The notes under the pieces were generated by a model, which saw only the letters and a program-made list of their open reading frames with translations, was not told the DNA's origin and searched no databases. The position numbers and the translations under genes were made by a program. 14,618 bases of DNA from Oscillospiraceae bacterium UBA4632 (GTDB taxonomy: Bacteria > Bacillota > Clostridia > Oscillospirales > Oscillospiraceae): positions 1-14,618 of the forward strand of contig DHMW01000063.1 in the NCBI GenBank assembly GCA_002405995.1, written 5' to 3'. Position 1 is the first letter of the stretch, and every line of letters begins with the position of its first letter. Positions 1 to 5,471 of the stretch are shown piece after piece.

Positions 1-16
1 TCTTGGGTACTTCCGC
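1..16 (-). tRNA. tRNA-Ser, 5' fragment cut by window edge (probable)
   Basis: Read on the minus strand, the first 16 bases give GCGGAAG-TA-CCC-AAGA. This fits a class II tRNA start: a 7-base acceptor strand, U8 A9, a 3-bp D-stem strand and the opening of the D loop. It resembles Firmicute tRNA-Ser genes with a GTAC(T/C)CAAG block at this place. It lies 20 bases downstream of the complete tRNA-Ser(UGA), on the same strand, so the two are probably one transcript. The anticodon is outside the window, so the isoacceptor cannot be read. Ser is inferred from the D-arm pattern only, and Leu is the main alternative. Confidence 0.5.
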
Positions 17-36
17 AGGTCGATGGAAAATTCAGT

Positions 37-124
37 TGGCGGAGAGAGTGGGATTCGAACCCACGGATGCTTTCACATCGCCGGTTTTCAAGACCGGTGC
101 CTTCAACCGCTCGGCCATCTCTCC
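37..124 (-). tRNA. tRNA-Ser (anticodon UGA), CCA encoded
   Basis: The minus strand folds as a class II tRNA. The acceptor strands GGAGAGA and TCTCTCC pair, followed by discriminator G (position 40) and genome-encoded CCA (39-37). The anticodon stem CCGGT/ACCGG closes a CTTGAAA loop with anticodon TGA at 90-88, reading UCN codons. The T arm carries GGTTCGAATCC. A long variable arm lies between the anticodon and T arms, as expected for serine. Its promoter is at 164-193, and a further probable tRNA-Ser follows 20 bases downstream. Confidence 0.96.
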
Positions 125-163
125 GTGTCGTGAGTCCGCGTCTTTCCCTCAAACGCGAGTAGT

Positions 164-193
164 ATCATACCATACCCTACCGCCGTTTGTCAA
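164..193 (-). promoter_or_regulatory. Promoter of the tRNA-Ser unit
   Basis: On the minus strand a perfect -35 TTGACA (193-188) is followed after 18 bases by -10 TATGAT (169-164), about 40 bases before the tRNA 5' end. This is a near-consensus sigma-70/SigA promoter. No clear intrinsic terminator separates it from the upstream microprotein gene on the same strand, so some read-through into the tRNA is possible. Confidence 0.8.
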
Positions 194-227
194 CTGCTGC
201 CTGCGAGGTTTTTTCGCTTTTTCGCAT

Positions 228-302
228 TCAGCGGCGGTGCGTATGGCGGATGATCAGATAAACGATGATCCAGACCGTCACGCCGACCAGCAGATATTTC
301 AT
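228..302 (-). CDS. 24-residue single-span membrane microprotein
   Basis: A short reading frame encodes 24 residues. It starts MKYLLVGV, continues with an uninterrupted hydrophobic stretch containing VWIIVYLII (about residues 3-19), and ends in a basic tail HTHRR before TGA. This is the pattern of a one-helix membrane microprotein with a positively charged C-terminus. The start is supported by a full AGGAGG site (315-310) seven bases upstream and by a promoter 29-57 bases upstream of the start codon. A competing ATG ten bases upstream opens a frame with no hydrophobic segment, and it lies too close to the AGGAGG. I recognise no family and no function can be assigned. The gene stands alone between the Lar-like gene (opposite strand) and the tRNA-Ser unit. 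It could also be a leader peptide or a chance frame, but promoter, RBS and hydrophobic profile together favour a real gene. Confidence 0.55.
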   Translation of the reverse strand: MKYLLVGVTVWIIVYLIIRHTHRR

Positions 303-330
303 CCTTCATCCTCCTTTGTCCGTTTTTTTC

Positions 331-359
331 ATAATACACCCCCCGCGCCCGAAGCGCAA
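331..359 (-). promoter_or_regulatory. Promoter of the microprotein gene
   Basis: On the minus strand -35 TTGCGC (359-354) and -10 TATTAT (336-331) are separated by 17 bases. The predicted transcript would start about 20 bases before the ATG at 302 and include the AGGAGG site. The -35 element is imperfect; the -10 is good. Confidence 0.5.
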
Positions 360-430
360 GAAAAACAGCGGCAAAGCGCGCCGCGCGCAAAAGTTTGTGC
401 AAAGTGCGCGGCCGGAGGCGCGCTTCGCGC

Positions 431-459
431 TTGCAAAGCGCCGGAGCTTCTGCTATACT
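431..459 (+). promoter_or_regulatory. Promoter of the Lar-like gene
   Basis: -35 TTGCAA (431-436), a 17-base spacer, then -10 TATACT (454-459) preceded by TGC, which makes it an extended -10. An inverted repeat GCGCTT-GCA-AAGCGC (427-441) overlaps the -35 hexamer and could be an operator, although such GC-rich short palindromes arise easily here. Confidence 0.7.
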
Positions 460-514
460 GTCGCCGGACACAGCGGCGGCCCGGTCCGCCGTTCAAGGAA
501 AGGAAGATGCAGGC

Positions 515-739
515 ATGGACGCCATCTATGAGATCGAATTGCAGGACTGCCCCTGCTGCCGCGGCGTGGGCACGATGGAGGACGAGCAGGGCTGGTGCGT
601 GTACGTTGCGTGTCTGGACTGCGGCGCGCAGACGGCGCACGCCGCCTATGAAACGCCGGAAGAACGTCTTGCCGCCGCAAAGCAGGTGGCGCACCTGTGG
701 AACATCGGCAAGGTGCTGCACCCCGGCGTGGGCGACTGA
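515..739 (+). CDS. Small Lar-like zinc-ribbon protein
   Basis: A 74-residue protein with two CxxC knuckles: C12-P-C-C15 followed by RG, and C33-L-D-C36-G. Between them lies a W-x-V-Y-V strand, and near the end an A...HLWNxGKV segment. This order (CPxCxG, a beta hairpin ending in VxCxxCGA, a helix with a conserved WN) matches the Lar/restriction-alleviation-like zinc ribbons common in phages and Firmicute genomes. Binding of one zinc ion is expected; the biological role is not known for most members. The start at 515 is chosen because AGGAAG (501-506) lies eight bases upstream; an ATG at 507 is out of frame. It has its own extended -10 promoter and a strong terminator, so it is monocistronic. 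No phage or restriction gene is nearby, so a restriction-related role is not supported by context. Confidence 0.82.
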   Translation: MDAIYEIELQDCPCCRGVGTMEDEQGWCVYVACLDCGAQTAHAAYETPEERLAAAKQVAHLWNIGKVLHPGVGD

Positions 740-746
740 GCGGATG

Positions 747-782
747 AAAAAGGAGAAGCCCCGCGGGGCTTCTCCTTTTTTT
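747..782. terminator. Bidirectional intrinsic terminator
   Basis: Perfect inverted repeat AAAAAGGAGAAGCCCC (747-762) / GGGGCTTCTCCTTTTT (765-780), with T7 on the plus side (776-782) and T5 on the minus side. It ends the Lar-like gene from the left and the convergent DUF6320-like operon from the right. The last bases overlap the TAA of the minus-strand gene (783-781). Confidence 0.92.
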
Positions 783-1473
783 ACAGATTGAAGCGGCGGC
801 GCGCCTCCTCGCGCAGCGACGGCACGCGGCGCACGATGCGCAGCGGGATGATCAGCCCGATGCAGACAGCCATCACCACGAGCGACCACGTCGGCCGCCA
901 CGCCTCGCAGAAGAAGCGCTCGATGCAGTATTCCACGCCCAGCGCCAGCAGTCCCGCCGTGCCGATGCACATGGCGGCGGCAGACAGGCGCGAGCGCCGT
1001 CCCCCGCGCAGCAGGAAGCTCAGCAAAAACACCAGCACGCACGCCCAGCCGAGGATGGGCAGGGCAAGCGCGCGAAACCACGCGCCGCCGTTTAAGTCAA
1101 TGGAAATGAGAAAGACATAGACGCCCACGGCGGCGACGTCCGCCGTCAGGCGGAAGAAGATGGGGATGCGCCGCGCGAACATCGGCAGCACGAACCAGAT
1201 CCACAGCATCACCGCCGCGCCGACGATGTAGAGCGACCACGGCCGCTCGGCCGGCAGCAGCAGGTTCAGCACGCCGCAGCAGAGCGACACGGACGCGAGC
1301 ATCGCCGTCAGCAGCGCCGCGGCAGCCCGGCGCGAGGCGGGCGGCACCTCGGCGGGCTTGGTGGGAAAATAGCTGAGCGCGCCGGGGTCCGGCTTCCATG
1401 CGGGCGTGCCGCAGAGCGGGCAGCGCACCGCGCCCGCGTCCAGCTCCACGCCGCAGTTGACGCAGTATGACAT
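781..1473 (-). CDS. Zinc-ribbon six-span membrane protein (DUF6320-like)
   Basis: A 230-residue protein. The N-terminus is a short zinc ribbon with C4-V-N-C7-G and C18-P-L-C21-G. A proline-rich linker follows, then about six hydrophobic segments (roughly residues 50-72, 80-100, 106-128, 134-157, 165-188 and 194-214), and a basic C-terminal tail. The architecture matches the DUF6320 family, an uncharacterised Firmicute family often encoded beside condensation/alcohol-acetyltransferase-like proteins; I recall this pairing but cannot search for it here. It is the second gene of a minus-strand operon, 26 bases after the condensation-like gene, with AGAAGG nine bases before its ATG. The N-terminal ribbon probably faces the cytoplasm. 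It may recruit or position the partner enzyme at the membrane (inference). No catalytic motif is visible. Confidence 0.8.
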   Translation of the reverse strand: MSYCVNCGVELDAGAVRCPLCGTPAWKPDPGALSYFPTKPAEVPPASRRAAAALLTAMLASVSLCCGVLNLLLPAERPWSLYIVGAAVMLWIWFVLPMFARRIPIFFRLTADVAAVGVYVFLISIDLNGGAWFRALALPILGWACVLVFLLSFLLRGGRRSRLSAAAMCIGTAGLLALGVEYCIERFFCEAWRPTWSLVVMAVCIGLIIPLRIVRRVPSLREEARRRFNL

Positions 1474-1499
1474 GAAATAATACCTTCTTTCGTGCCGCC

Positions 1500-2774
1500 T
1501 CAGCGGTTGCTCTCCACGCGCACGGGAATGCCCGCGCGCACAAGGAAGCGGAAAAAGTCGCGCTCGGTGTCCGTCTCCGCCTGCGTGCCGGCAAAGGTGA
1601 TCTCCATCGTGTCACCATAGCTGATGGACGCGCAGTGGCAGCGCGGCACCGTCGCCTGCCCCAGAACGACCTCCGCGCCGCGGATATGCGCCGCCATCTC
1701 CGGCGGCACGGTGAACGCGCCGGGATTCGTATAGGTGCAGGAGTACGGGCGCACGCCGAGCAGGCGGTAGTTGAGCGCCATGACGGGATTTTTGAAAACG
1801 GCCGGGATGAGCCGCAGGGCGAAGTTTTCGGTAAAGCGGACGTTGCCCGTGAACGCAGCCTGCAGCTCCTGCCGGTTGATGTGCAGCTTCATAAAATGCC
1901 GCACCTGCGAAACGGTCTCGGGGAACGTGTAGTCGCCGAGGGCGGGGTCGATGTAGGGGCGGACGGTGGTGATGAAGTTGCGCAGCGTCTCGCTGGGGAA
2001 AAAGCCGCGCAGGTTGATCGGCACCGCCAGCGCCACAGGGCGCAGGCGGTAGGGCTTTTCGCGCTTCTGCTTTTCTAAGATGACGTAAATAAGCACGGCG
2101 GAGAGGTATTCTGTGATCGACGCGCCGTACTTTTTCGACTCCTCGCGCAGCTTTGAGAGCGGCACAAACCCCATCGTCACGTGGAACGTGTAGAACGGCT
2201 CGGGCGTTCCTGTGTTCTGATACGCCTTGGGGAGACGCCTGAGGCCGAAGGCGTGTTTTCCCGCGCAGCGGGCGTAGGCATCCTCCATCTCCTCCTCGCG
2301 CGGCGGCTCTTCCAGATCGAGCACACCGTTCCCCGCAGGAACGCTGATGCCGGTCTGGCGCAGGTACTCCGCCAGCAGCGTGCGGAAGAAGACGATGGCC
2401 CCGCCGCCGTCGGACAGGGCATGGAACACCTCGATCGAGATGCGGTTTCGATAATAGTAAAAGCGCACGAGCCAGCCGTTGTCCTCCTTGAAGCGCACGG
2501 GCTGGCAGGGGTCGGACACATCCTCCCGGACAAACGGCCCCGGCGCGGTGTTCGGCTCAAGATAGTACCAGAAGGCTCCCTTGCGGATGCGCACGGCAAA
2601 GGTCGGAAAGCGCGGCATGCAGCGGTCAACGGCGCGCTGCAGCGCCGCGGGATCAGCCTCCCGGTCCATCAGGACGGAGAAACGGTAGATGGCGGAGTAT
2701 TCCTCCTTTTGCAGCGCGGAGTAGAGGATGCCCGCGGAATCGAGCTTGTACCATTTGCTGTCAGGCTTTGCCAC
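1500..2774 (-). CDS. Condensation / alcohol-acetyltransferase-like protein
   Basis: A 424-residue protein with the CoA-dependent acyltransferase/condensation-domain signature HxxxDG at H118-A-L-S-D122-G-G-G, followed by a helix (AIVFFRTLLAEYLR). H118 is the expected catalytic base, and D122 is structural in this superfamily. A second subdomain contains a proline/asparagine-rich VPINLRGFFPSETLRNF block near residue 255, like the floor-loop region of these enzymes. Its length fits a single stand-alone domain, not an NRPS module. The predicted reaction is acyl transfer from CoA or a carrier to an alcohol or amine; the substrate is unknown. The start is GTG at 2774, supported by GGGGAGGGG seven bases upstream. 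It heads the minus-strand operon with the DUF6320-like gene and is divergent from the alpha/beta hydrolase. A phthiocerol/PapA-type acyltransferase is the nearest well-known functional analogue. Family assignment is solid; the substrate is not. Confidence 0.82.
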   Translation of the reverse strand: MAKPDSKWYKLDSAGILYSALQKEEYSAIYRFSVLMDREADPAALQRAVDRCMPRFPTFAVRIRKGAFWYYLEPNTAPGPFVREDVSDPCQPVRFKEDNGWLVRFYYYRNRISIEVFHALSDGGGAIVFFRTLLAEYLRQTGISVPAGNGVLDLEEPPREEEMEDAYARCAGKHAFGLRRLPKAYQNTGTPEPFYTFHVTMGFVPLSKLREESKKYGASITEYLSAVLIYVILEKQKREKPYRLRPVALAVPINLRGFFPSETLRNFITTVRPYIDPALGDYTFPETVSQVRHFMKLHINRQELQAAFTGNVRFTENFALRLIPAVFKNPVMALNYRLLGVRPYSCTYTNPGAFTVPPEMAAHIRGAEVVLGQATVPRCHCASISYGDTMEITFAGTQAETDTERDFFRFLVRAGIPVRVESNR

Positions 2775-2819
2775 CGTGCTTCCCCTCCCCTCGCGTTTCT
2801 GATCTCTTTCGAGTCACTT

Positions 2820-2848
2820 ATTGTAGCACAAAGCACGGGATGCTACAA
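2820..2848 (-). promoter_or_regulatory. Promoter of the condensation/DUF6320 operon
   Basis: On the minus strand -35 TTGTAG (2848-2843) and -10 TACAAT (2825-2820) are 17 bases apart. Both hexamers lie inside the arms of a perfect palindrome (2821-2848), so a dimeric regulator bound there would block RNA polymerase directly. Confidence 0.65.
2821..2848. repeat. Palindrome over promoter (candidate operator)
   Basis: TTGTAGCA (2821-2828), a 12-base spacer, then TGCTACAA (2841-2848). The 8-bp arms match perfectly and are centred between the divergent genes. Arm centres are 20 bases apart, about two helical turns, which suits a dimeric regulator. The T/A-rich palindrome stands out from the GC-rich surroundings. 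Because it is symmetric it also creates a weaker TTGTAG-N17-TACAAG promoter-like arrangement on the plus strand, pointing at the hydrolase. Confidence 0.6.
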
Positions 2849-2886
2849 GGAGATCGCAGCTTTTTCTTTTCTTTTTTACGCAGGCA

Positions 2887-2895
2887 TGATATGAT
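2887..2895 (+). promoter_or_regulatory. Extended -10 promoter of the hydrolase gene
   Basis: TGA-TATGAT (2887-2895) is a good extended -10 element. It lies 26 bases before the hydrolase ATG, with AAGGAG (2911-2916) between. The -35 position holds only a T-rich tract (TTTTCT), so recognition would rest on the extended -10. The palindrome at 2821-2848 lies about 40 bases upstream and could affect both directions. Confidence 0.45.
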
Positions 2896-2921
2896 AGGAA
2901 AAATGCATATAAGGAGCCGCC

Positions 2922-3863
2922 ATGGAAACGAAGCTTCCCATTCCGCTGAAAAAGAAAAAGGAAGGGGCGGAAAGCCCCCATCTCGACCCGCTGATGCGCG
3001 CGCTCAAGGCGCTGCACAGCGCGGGCGCGCCCGAGCGCATGACCGAAGAGGAGCTGGAGCGCCAGCGCCGCAGCCAGGACGTGCTCGGCAGGCTGACCGC
3101 GCCGATGGCGGGCATGGCGTACGAGGAATTTACCCTCTCCGGCATGAACGCCGCGTGGACGCGGCTCAAGGCGCCGCATGGCAGCCGCCGCGCGATTTTA
3201 TACTGCCACGGCGGCGGCTACACGAGCGGCAACCTCGGCTATTCGCGCGTGCTGTCGTCCAAGCTCGCGCACGCGACGGGCTACGACGTGCTGAGCTTTG
3301 AATACCGCCTCGCGCCCGAGTTCCCTTATCCCGCCGCGGTCGAGGACGCGCTGCGCGCGTGGGACTATCTGATGCTCCAGGGCTACGGCGCGCGCGATAT
3401 CGTCCTTGCGGGCGACAGCGCGGGCGGCAACCTCGCGCTCGTGCTGACGCTCCGGCTCAGGCAGGCAAAGCGCCGTCTGCCCGGCGCGCTCATCCTGATG
3501 TCCCCGTGGACGGACATGACGATGTCCGGCAGATCCTACACAGAGCGTGCGGACATCGACCCGATGCTCACGCCCGAGTACATCGAGGCCGTGCGCGCCG
3601 CCTACGCCGCCGGACGGGACTACCGTTCCCCCGACCTCTCCCCGCTGTTCGCCGATCTCACAGGCTTCCCGCCCACGCTCATCCAGTCCGGCGACCACGA
3701 GATCCTGTATTCGGATTCGGAAGCGCTCTATCAGGCGATGCAGCGTGCGGGCGTTCCCTGCCGCTTCGAGGCCAGCGAAGGGATGTGGCATGTATTCCAG
3801 ATGTTCCCCATCAAAAAAGCGGCCGCCGCGATTGAAAGCATCGCGCGCTTTCTGCTGGAATGA
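2922..3863 (+). CDS. Alpha/beta hydrolase, HSL/Aes family esterase
   Basis: A 313-residue cytoplasmic enzyme of the hormone-sensitive-lipase (family IV) type. The oxyanion-hole motif HGGGY is at 96-100, with preceding strand AILYC. The nucleophile elbow GDSAGG is at 164-169, with catalytic Ser166. The acid is in the SGDHEILYSDSE block (E260 by alignment from the right, D258 as alternative). The catalytic His290 is in GMWHVFQ. EYRLAPEFPYPAAVED (127-142) is the typical family block. No signal peptide is present. Residues 1-60 are charged and helical, forming the cap. It should hydrolyse short acyl or acetyl esters. The start is supported by AAGGAG five bases upstream. It is divergent from the acyltransferase-like gene, so one plausible scheme is that the acyltransferase puts an acyl group on and the hydrolase removes it (inference). 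Confidence 0.9.
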   Translation: METKLPIPLKKKKEGAESPHLDPLMRALKALHSAGAPERMTEEELERQRRSQDVLGRLTAPMAGMAYEEFTLSGMNAAWTRLKAPHGSRRAILYCHGGGYTSGNLGYSRVLSSKLAHATGYDVLSFEYRLAPEFPYPAAVEDALRAWDYLMLQGYGARDIVLAGDSAGGNLALVLTLRLRQAKRRLPGALILMSPWTDMTMSGRSYTERADIDPMLTPEYIEAVRAAYAAGRDYRSPDLSPLFADLTGFPPTLIQSGDHEILYSDSEALYQAMQRAGVPCRFEASEGMWHVFQMFPIKKAAAAIESIARFLLE

Positions 3864-3872
3864 ACCGTACCG

Positions 3873-3892
3873 GGAGCCGCCGCGGCGGCTCC
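3873..3892. terminator. GC-rich hairpin after the hydrolase gene (weak terminator)
   Basis: A perfect 20-base palindrome made of GGAGCCGCCG and its complement starts 10 bases after the hydrolase stop. No T-run follows on either strand (TGCCCTTCCG downstream), so intrinsic termination would be inefficient. It may instead protect the 3' end of the message. Confidence 0.4.
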
Positions 3893-3962
3893 TGCCCTTC
3901 CGCCATGTGCATTTTTCACAAATCTTTCGCAGATAAAATTCCGCATTTTTCGCGCGGCGCGC

Positions 3963-3991
3963 TTGACAAGCGGGGCGCGGATGCGTATAAT
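3963..3991 (+). promoter_or_regulatory. Consensus promoter of the T-box/trpXYZ operon
   Basis: TTGACA (3963-3968), 17 bases, TATAAT (3986-3991). Both hexamers are perfect SigA consensus with ideal spacing. Transcription should start near 3998. Such a strong constitutive promoter is what a transcript-terminating riboswitch downstream would call for. Confidence 0.93.
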
Positions 3992-4226
3992 GCAACCAAC
4001 AAGTGAAGAGCTTCAAACCTATGACGGAGAGAAGTAGCCGGTGCAGGCAAGCGCAAAGAGAGTCCCGGGTGGTGTGATCGGGGCGGCGGACGGCCGGCGA
4101 ATGGACTCCGGAGGGCGGATCGAACGGCGATAGCCAAGTAGAGGCCGACGGGTATCCCACCCGTTATCCATCGGGGCGCGTATGATGGTGCGCGTAAGCG
4201 AGCGGGCGTTTTACAAAACGTCAATT

Positions 4227-4263
4227 TGGGTGGTATCGCAGAAGTTTGATGACTTTTGTCCCA
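4227..4263 (+). promoter_or_regulatory. T-box antiterminator
   Basis: TGGG (4227-4230) pairs with CCCA (4260-4263). A seven-base bulge TGGTATC (4231-4237) follows. GCAGAAGT (4238-4245) pairs with ACTTTTGT (4252-4259) using two G-U pairs, closing loop TTGATG. The 3' strand (4252-4263) is also the 5' strand of the terminator, so the two structures exclude each other. Confidence 0.88.
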
Positions 4264-4288
4264 TGTGTATGGGATGAAGGTCTTTTTT
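4251..4288 (+). terminator. T-box intrinsic terminator
   Basis: GACTTTTGTCCCAT (4251-4264) pairs with ATGGGATGAAGGTC (4269-4282) over 14 positions, three of them G-U. The loop is GTGT, and T6 follows at 4283-4288. It forms when tRNA-Trp is charged and stops transcription 75 bases before the first structural gene. Confidence 0.92.
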
Positions 4289-4363
4289 CTTTATATTCCT
4301 CCTGTTCCGGCAAATCAGGACCTCATCTGCCGCCCAGAAACAAATAAATTTTGGAGGAAAAAA

Positions 4364-5401
4364 ATGAAAAACAACATGGTGAAAAAGCTCCTGACCCTGG
4401 TCCTCGCCGGTGCGATGACCCTGTCTCTGGCCGCGTGCGGCAGCAAGAGTGATGATGGCAGCAGCGACGCCCAGCAGGGCGGCGACGAGAGCGGCAAGAC
4501 CTACAAGGTCGCCATCATCAAGCAGCTCGACCACGCCTCTCTCGACGAGATCGCGAACGCCGTGGCCGCCGAGCTCGACAAGATCGCAGCCGACAATAAT
4601 GTGACCATCGAGTACGACATCACCTCCGGCCAGAACGACCAGACCATCTTAAAGCAGCTGTCCGATCAGGCGATCGCCGATCAGGTGGACGCCATCATCC
4701 CCATCGCGACGACCGCCGCGCAGATCTCCGCCCTCTCAGCCGAGGAGACCAAGACCCCCGTGGTCTACGCCGCCGTCTCCGATCCCGAGGCTGCGAGCCT
4801 GACGGGCATCGACTATGTGACCGGCACGAGCGACGCGCTGAACACCGGCTTCATCATGGACATGATGTTCGCCCAGAACCCGGACGTCGCCAAGGTCGGG
4901 CTGCTCTACTCCCTCTCTGAGCCCAACTCTACCAAGCCCATCGCCGACGCAAAGGCCTACCTCGACGCCAAGGGCATCGAGTACGTTGAGCAGACCGCGA
5001 ACACGAACGACGAGGTCGTCGCCGCCGCTTCCGCGCTGATCGCCGACGGTGTGGACGCCGTCTTCACTCCGACCGACAACGTCATCATGGCCGCCGAGCT
5101 CGCCATCTATGAAGACCTCGCCAAGAACGGCATCCCCCACTATGCCGGCGCCGACTCCTTCGTCCGCAACGGCGCTTACGCCACCTGCGGCGTGAACTAC
5201 ACCGACCTCGGCGCCAGGACCGCCGACCTCGCCTACTCCGCCATCACCGAGGGTATGGACAACATGGAGGACTACTACCTGATGGACGGCGGCATCATCA
5301 CCGTCAACACCGAAACCGCCGCGATGATCGGCAAGCAGGCCGAGTATTCCTGCTTCGACAGCATGGGCACCGTCGTCGAGGTCACGACCACCAAGGACTG
5401 A
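4364..5401 (+). CDS. trpX: ABC transporter substrate-binding lipoprotein (TrpX type)
   Basis: A 345-residue secreted lipoprotein. A lysine-rich N-terminus and hydrophobic core end in the lipobox L22-A-A-C25-G. The cysteine is lipidated and anchors the protein outside the membrane. A Ser/Asp/Gly linker follows (about 26-43). The rest is a two-lobe periplasmic-binding fold of the ABC_sub_bind type, with a YKVAIIKQLDHASLDEI start, DITSGQNDQTILKQLSDQ, IPIATTAAQ, and a VNYTDLG hinge region near residue 285. This family binds aromatic amino acids in TrpX homologues. Ligand tryptophan is inferred from the UGG-specifying T-box upstream, not from binding residues. The start is chosen at 4364 because GGAGG (4353-4357) is six bases upstream and a signal peptide begins there; the frame stays open further 5' into the leader terminator. 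First gene of the operon, followed by a hairpin and the permease. Confidence 0.93.
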   Translation: MKNNMVKKLLTLVLAGAMTLSLAACGSKSDDGSSDAQQGGDESGKTYKVAIIKQLDHASLDEIANAVAAELDKIAADNNVTIEYDITSGQNDQTILKQLSDQAIADQVDAIIPIATTAAQISALSAEETKTPVVYAAVSDPEAASLTGIDYVTGTSDALNTGFIMDMMFAQNPDVAKVGLLYSLSEPNSTKPIADAKAYLDAKGIEYVEQTANTNDEVVAAASALIADGVDAVFTPTDNVIMAAELAIYEDLAKNGIPHYAGADSFVRNGAYATCGVNYTDLGARTADLAYSAITEGMDNMEDYYLMDGGIITVNTETAAMIGKQAEYSCFDSMGTVVEVTTTKD

Positions 5402-5424
5402 GCCTGAAAAAATTACGGACCGCA

Positions 5425-5445
5425 CCCCCGGCTGCACGCTGGGGG
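5425..5445 (+). other. Intercistronic hairpin between binding protein and permease
   Basis: CCCCCGGC (5425-5432), loop TGCAC, GCTGGGGG (5438-5445): eight base pairs, one of them G-U. No T-run follows. Hairpins here often protect the upstream message from 3' exonucleases, so the binding protein is made in excess over the permease. That role is inferred from position only. Confidence 0.5.
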
Positions 5446-5471
5446 CGGCGGCTTGAAAGGAGAGCTTTTCC

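Larger units (their letters stand above)
3998..4288 (+). promoter_or_regulatory. Tryptophan-specific T-box riboswitch leader
   Basis: The leader carries the T-box landmarks in order. Stem I has strand CGGAG (4025-4029), S-turn half AGTA (4033-4036) and GCCGG (4037-4041). The 3' side has CCGGC (4094-4098), S-turn half GAA (4099-4101), then TGG (4102-4104) as the specifier codon, a purine, and CTCCG (4106-4110); both flanking helices pair perfectly. The AGTAGAGGCC block is at 4128-4137, followed by a stem with strands ACGGGT and ACCCGT. The T-box core GGGTGGTATCGC (4228-4239) holds the UGGU bulge that pairs with the tRNA acceptor end. UGG means the sensor is tRNA-Trp. Uncharged tRNA-Trp stabilises the antiterminator and turns on the ABC transporter downstream. 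Start taken from the promoter, end from the terminator T-run. Confidence 0.95.

Noticed and set aside
190..471. A 93-codon minus-strand frame across the tRNA/microprotein region
   Set aside because: It runs through the promoter of the microprotein, has no RBS at its start and no recognisable sequence. The 24-codon frame in another register fits the promoter and AGGAGG better.
3916..4224. Minus-strand open frames over the T-box leader
   Set aside because: The region is explained base by base as a structured leader RNA on the plus strand.
4256..4363. In-frame 5' extension of the binding-protein gene
   Set aside because: It starts inside the terminator stem, has no RBS and would hide the lipoprotein signal peptide; the ATG at 4364 has GGAGG at six bases.
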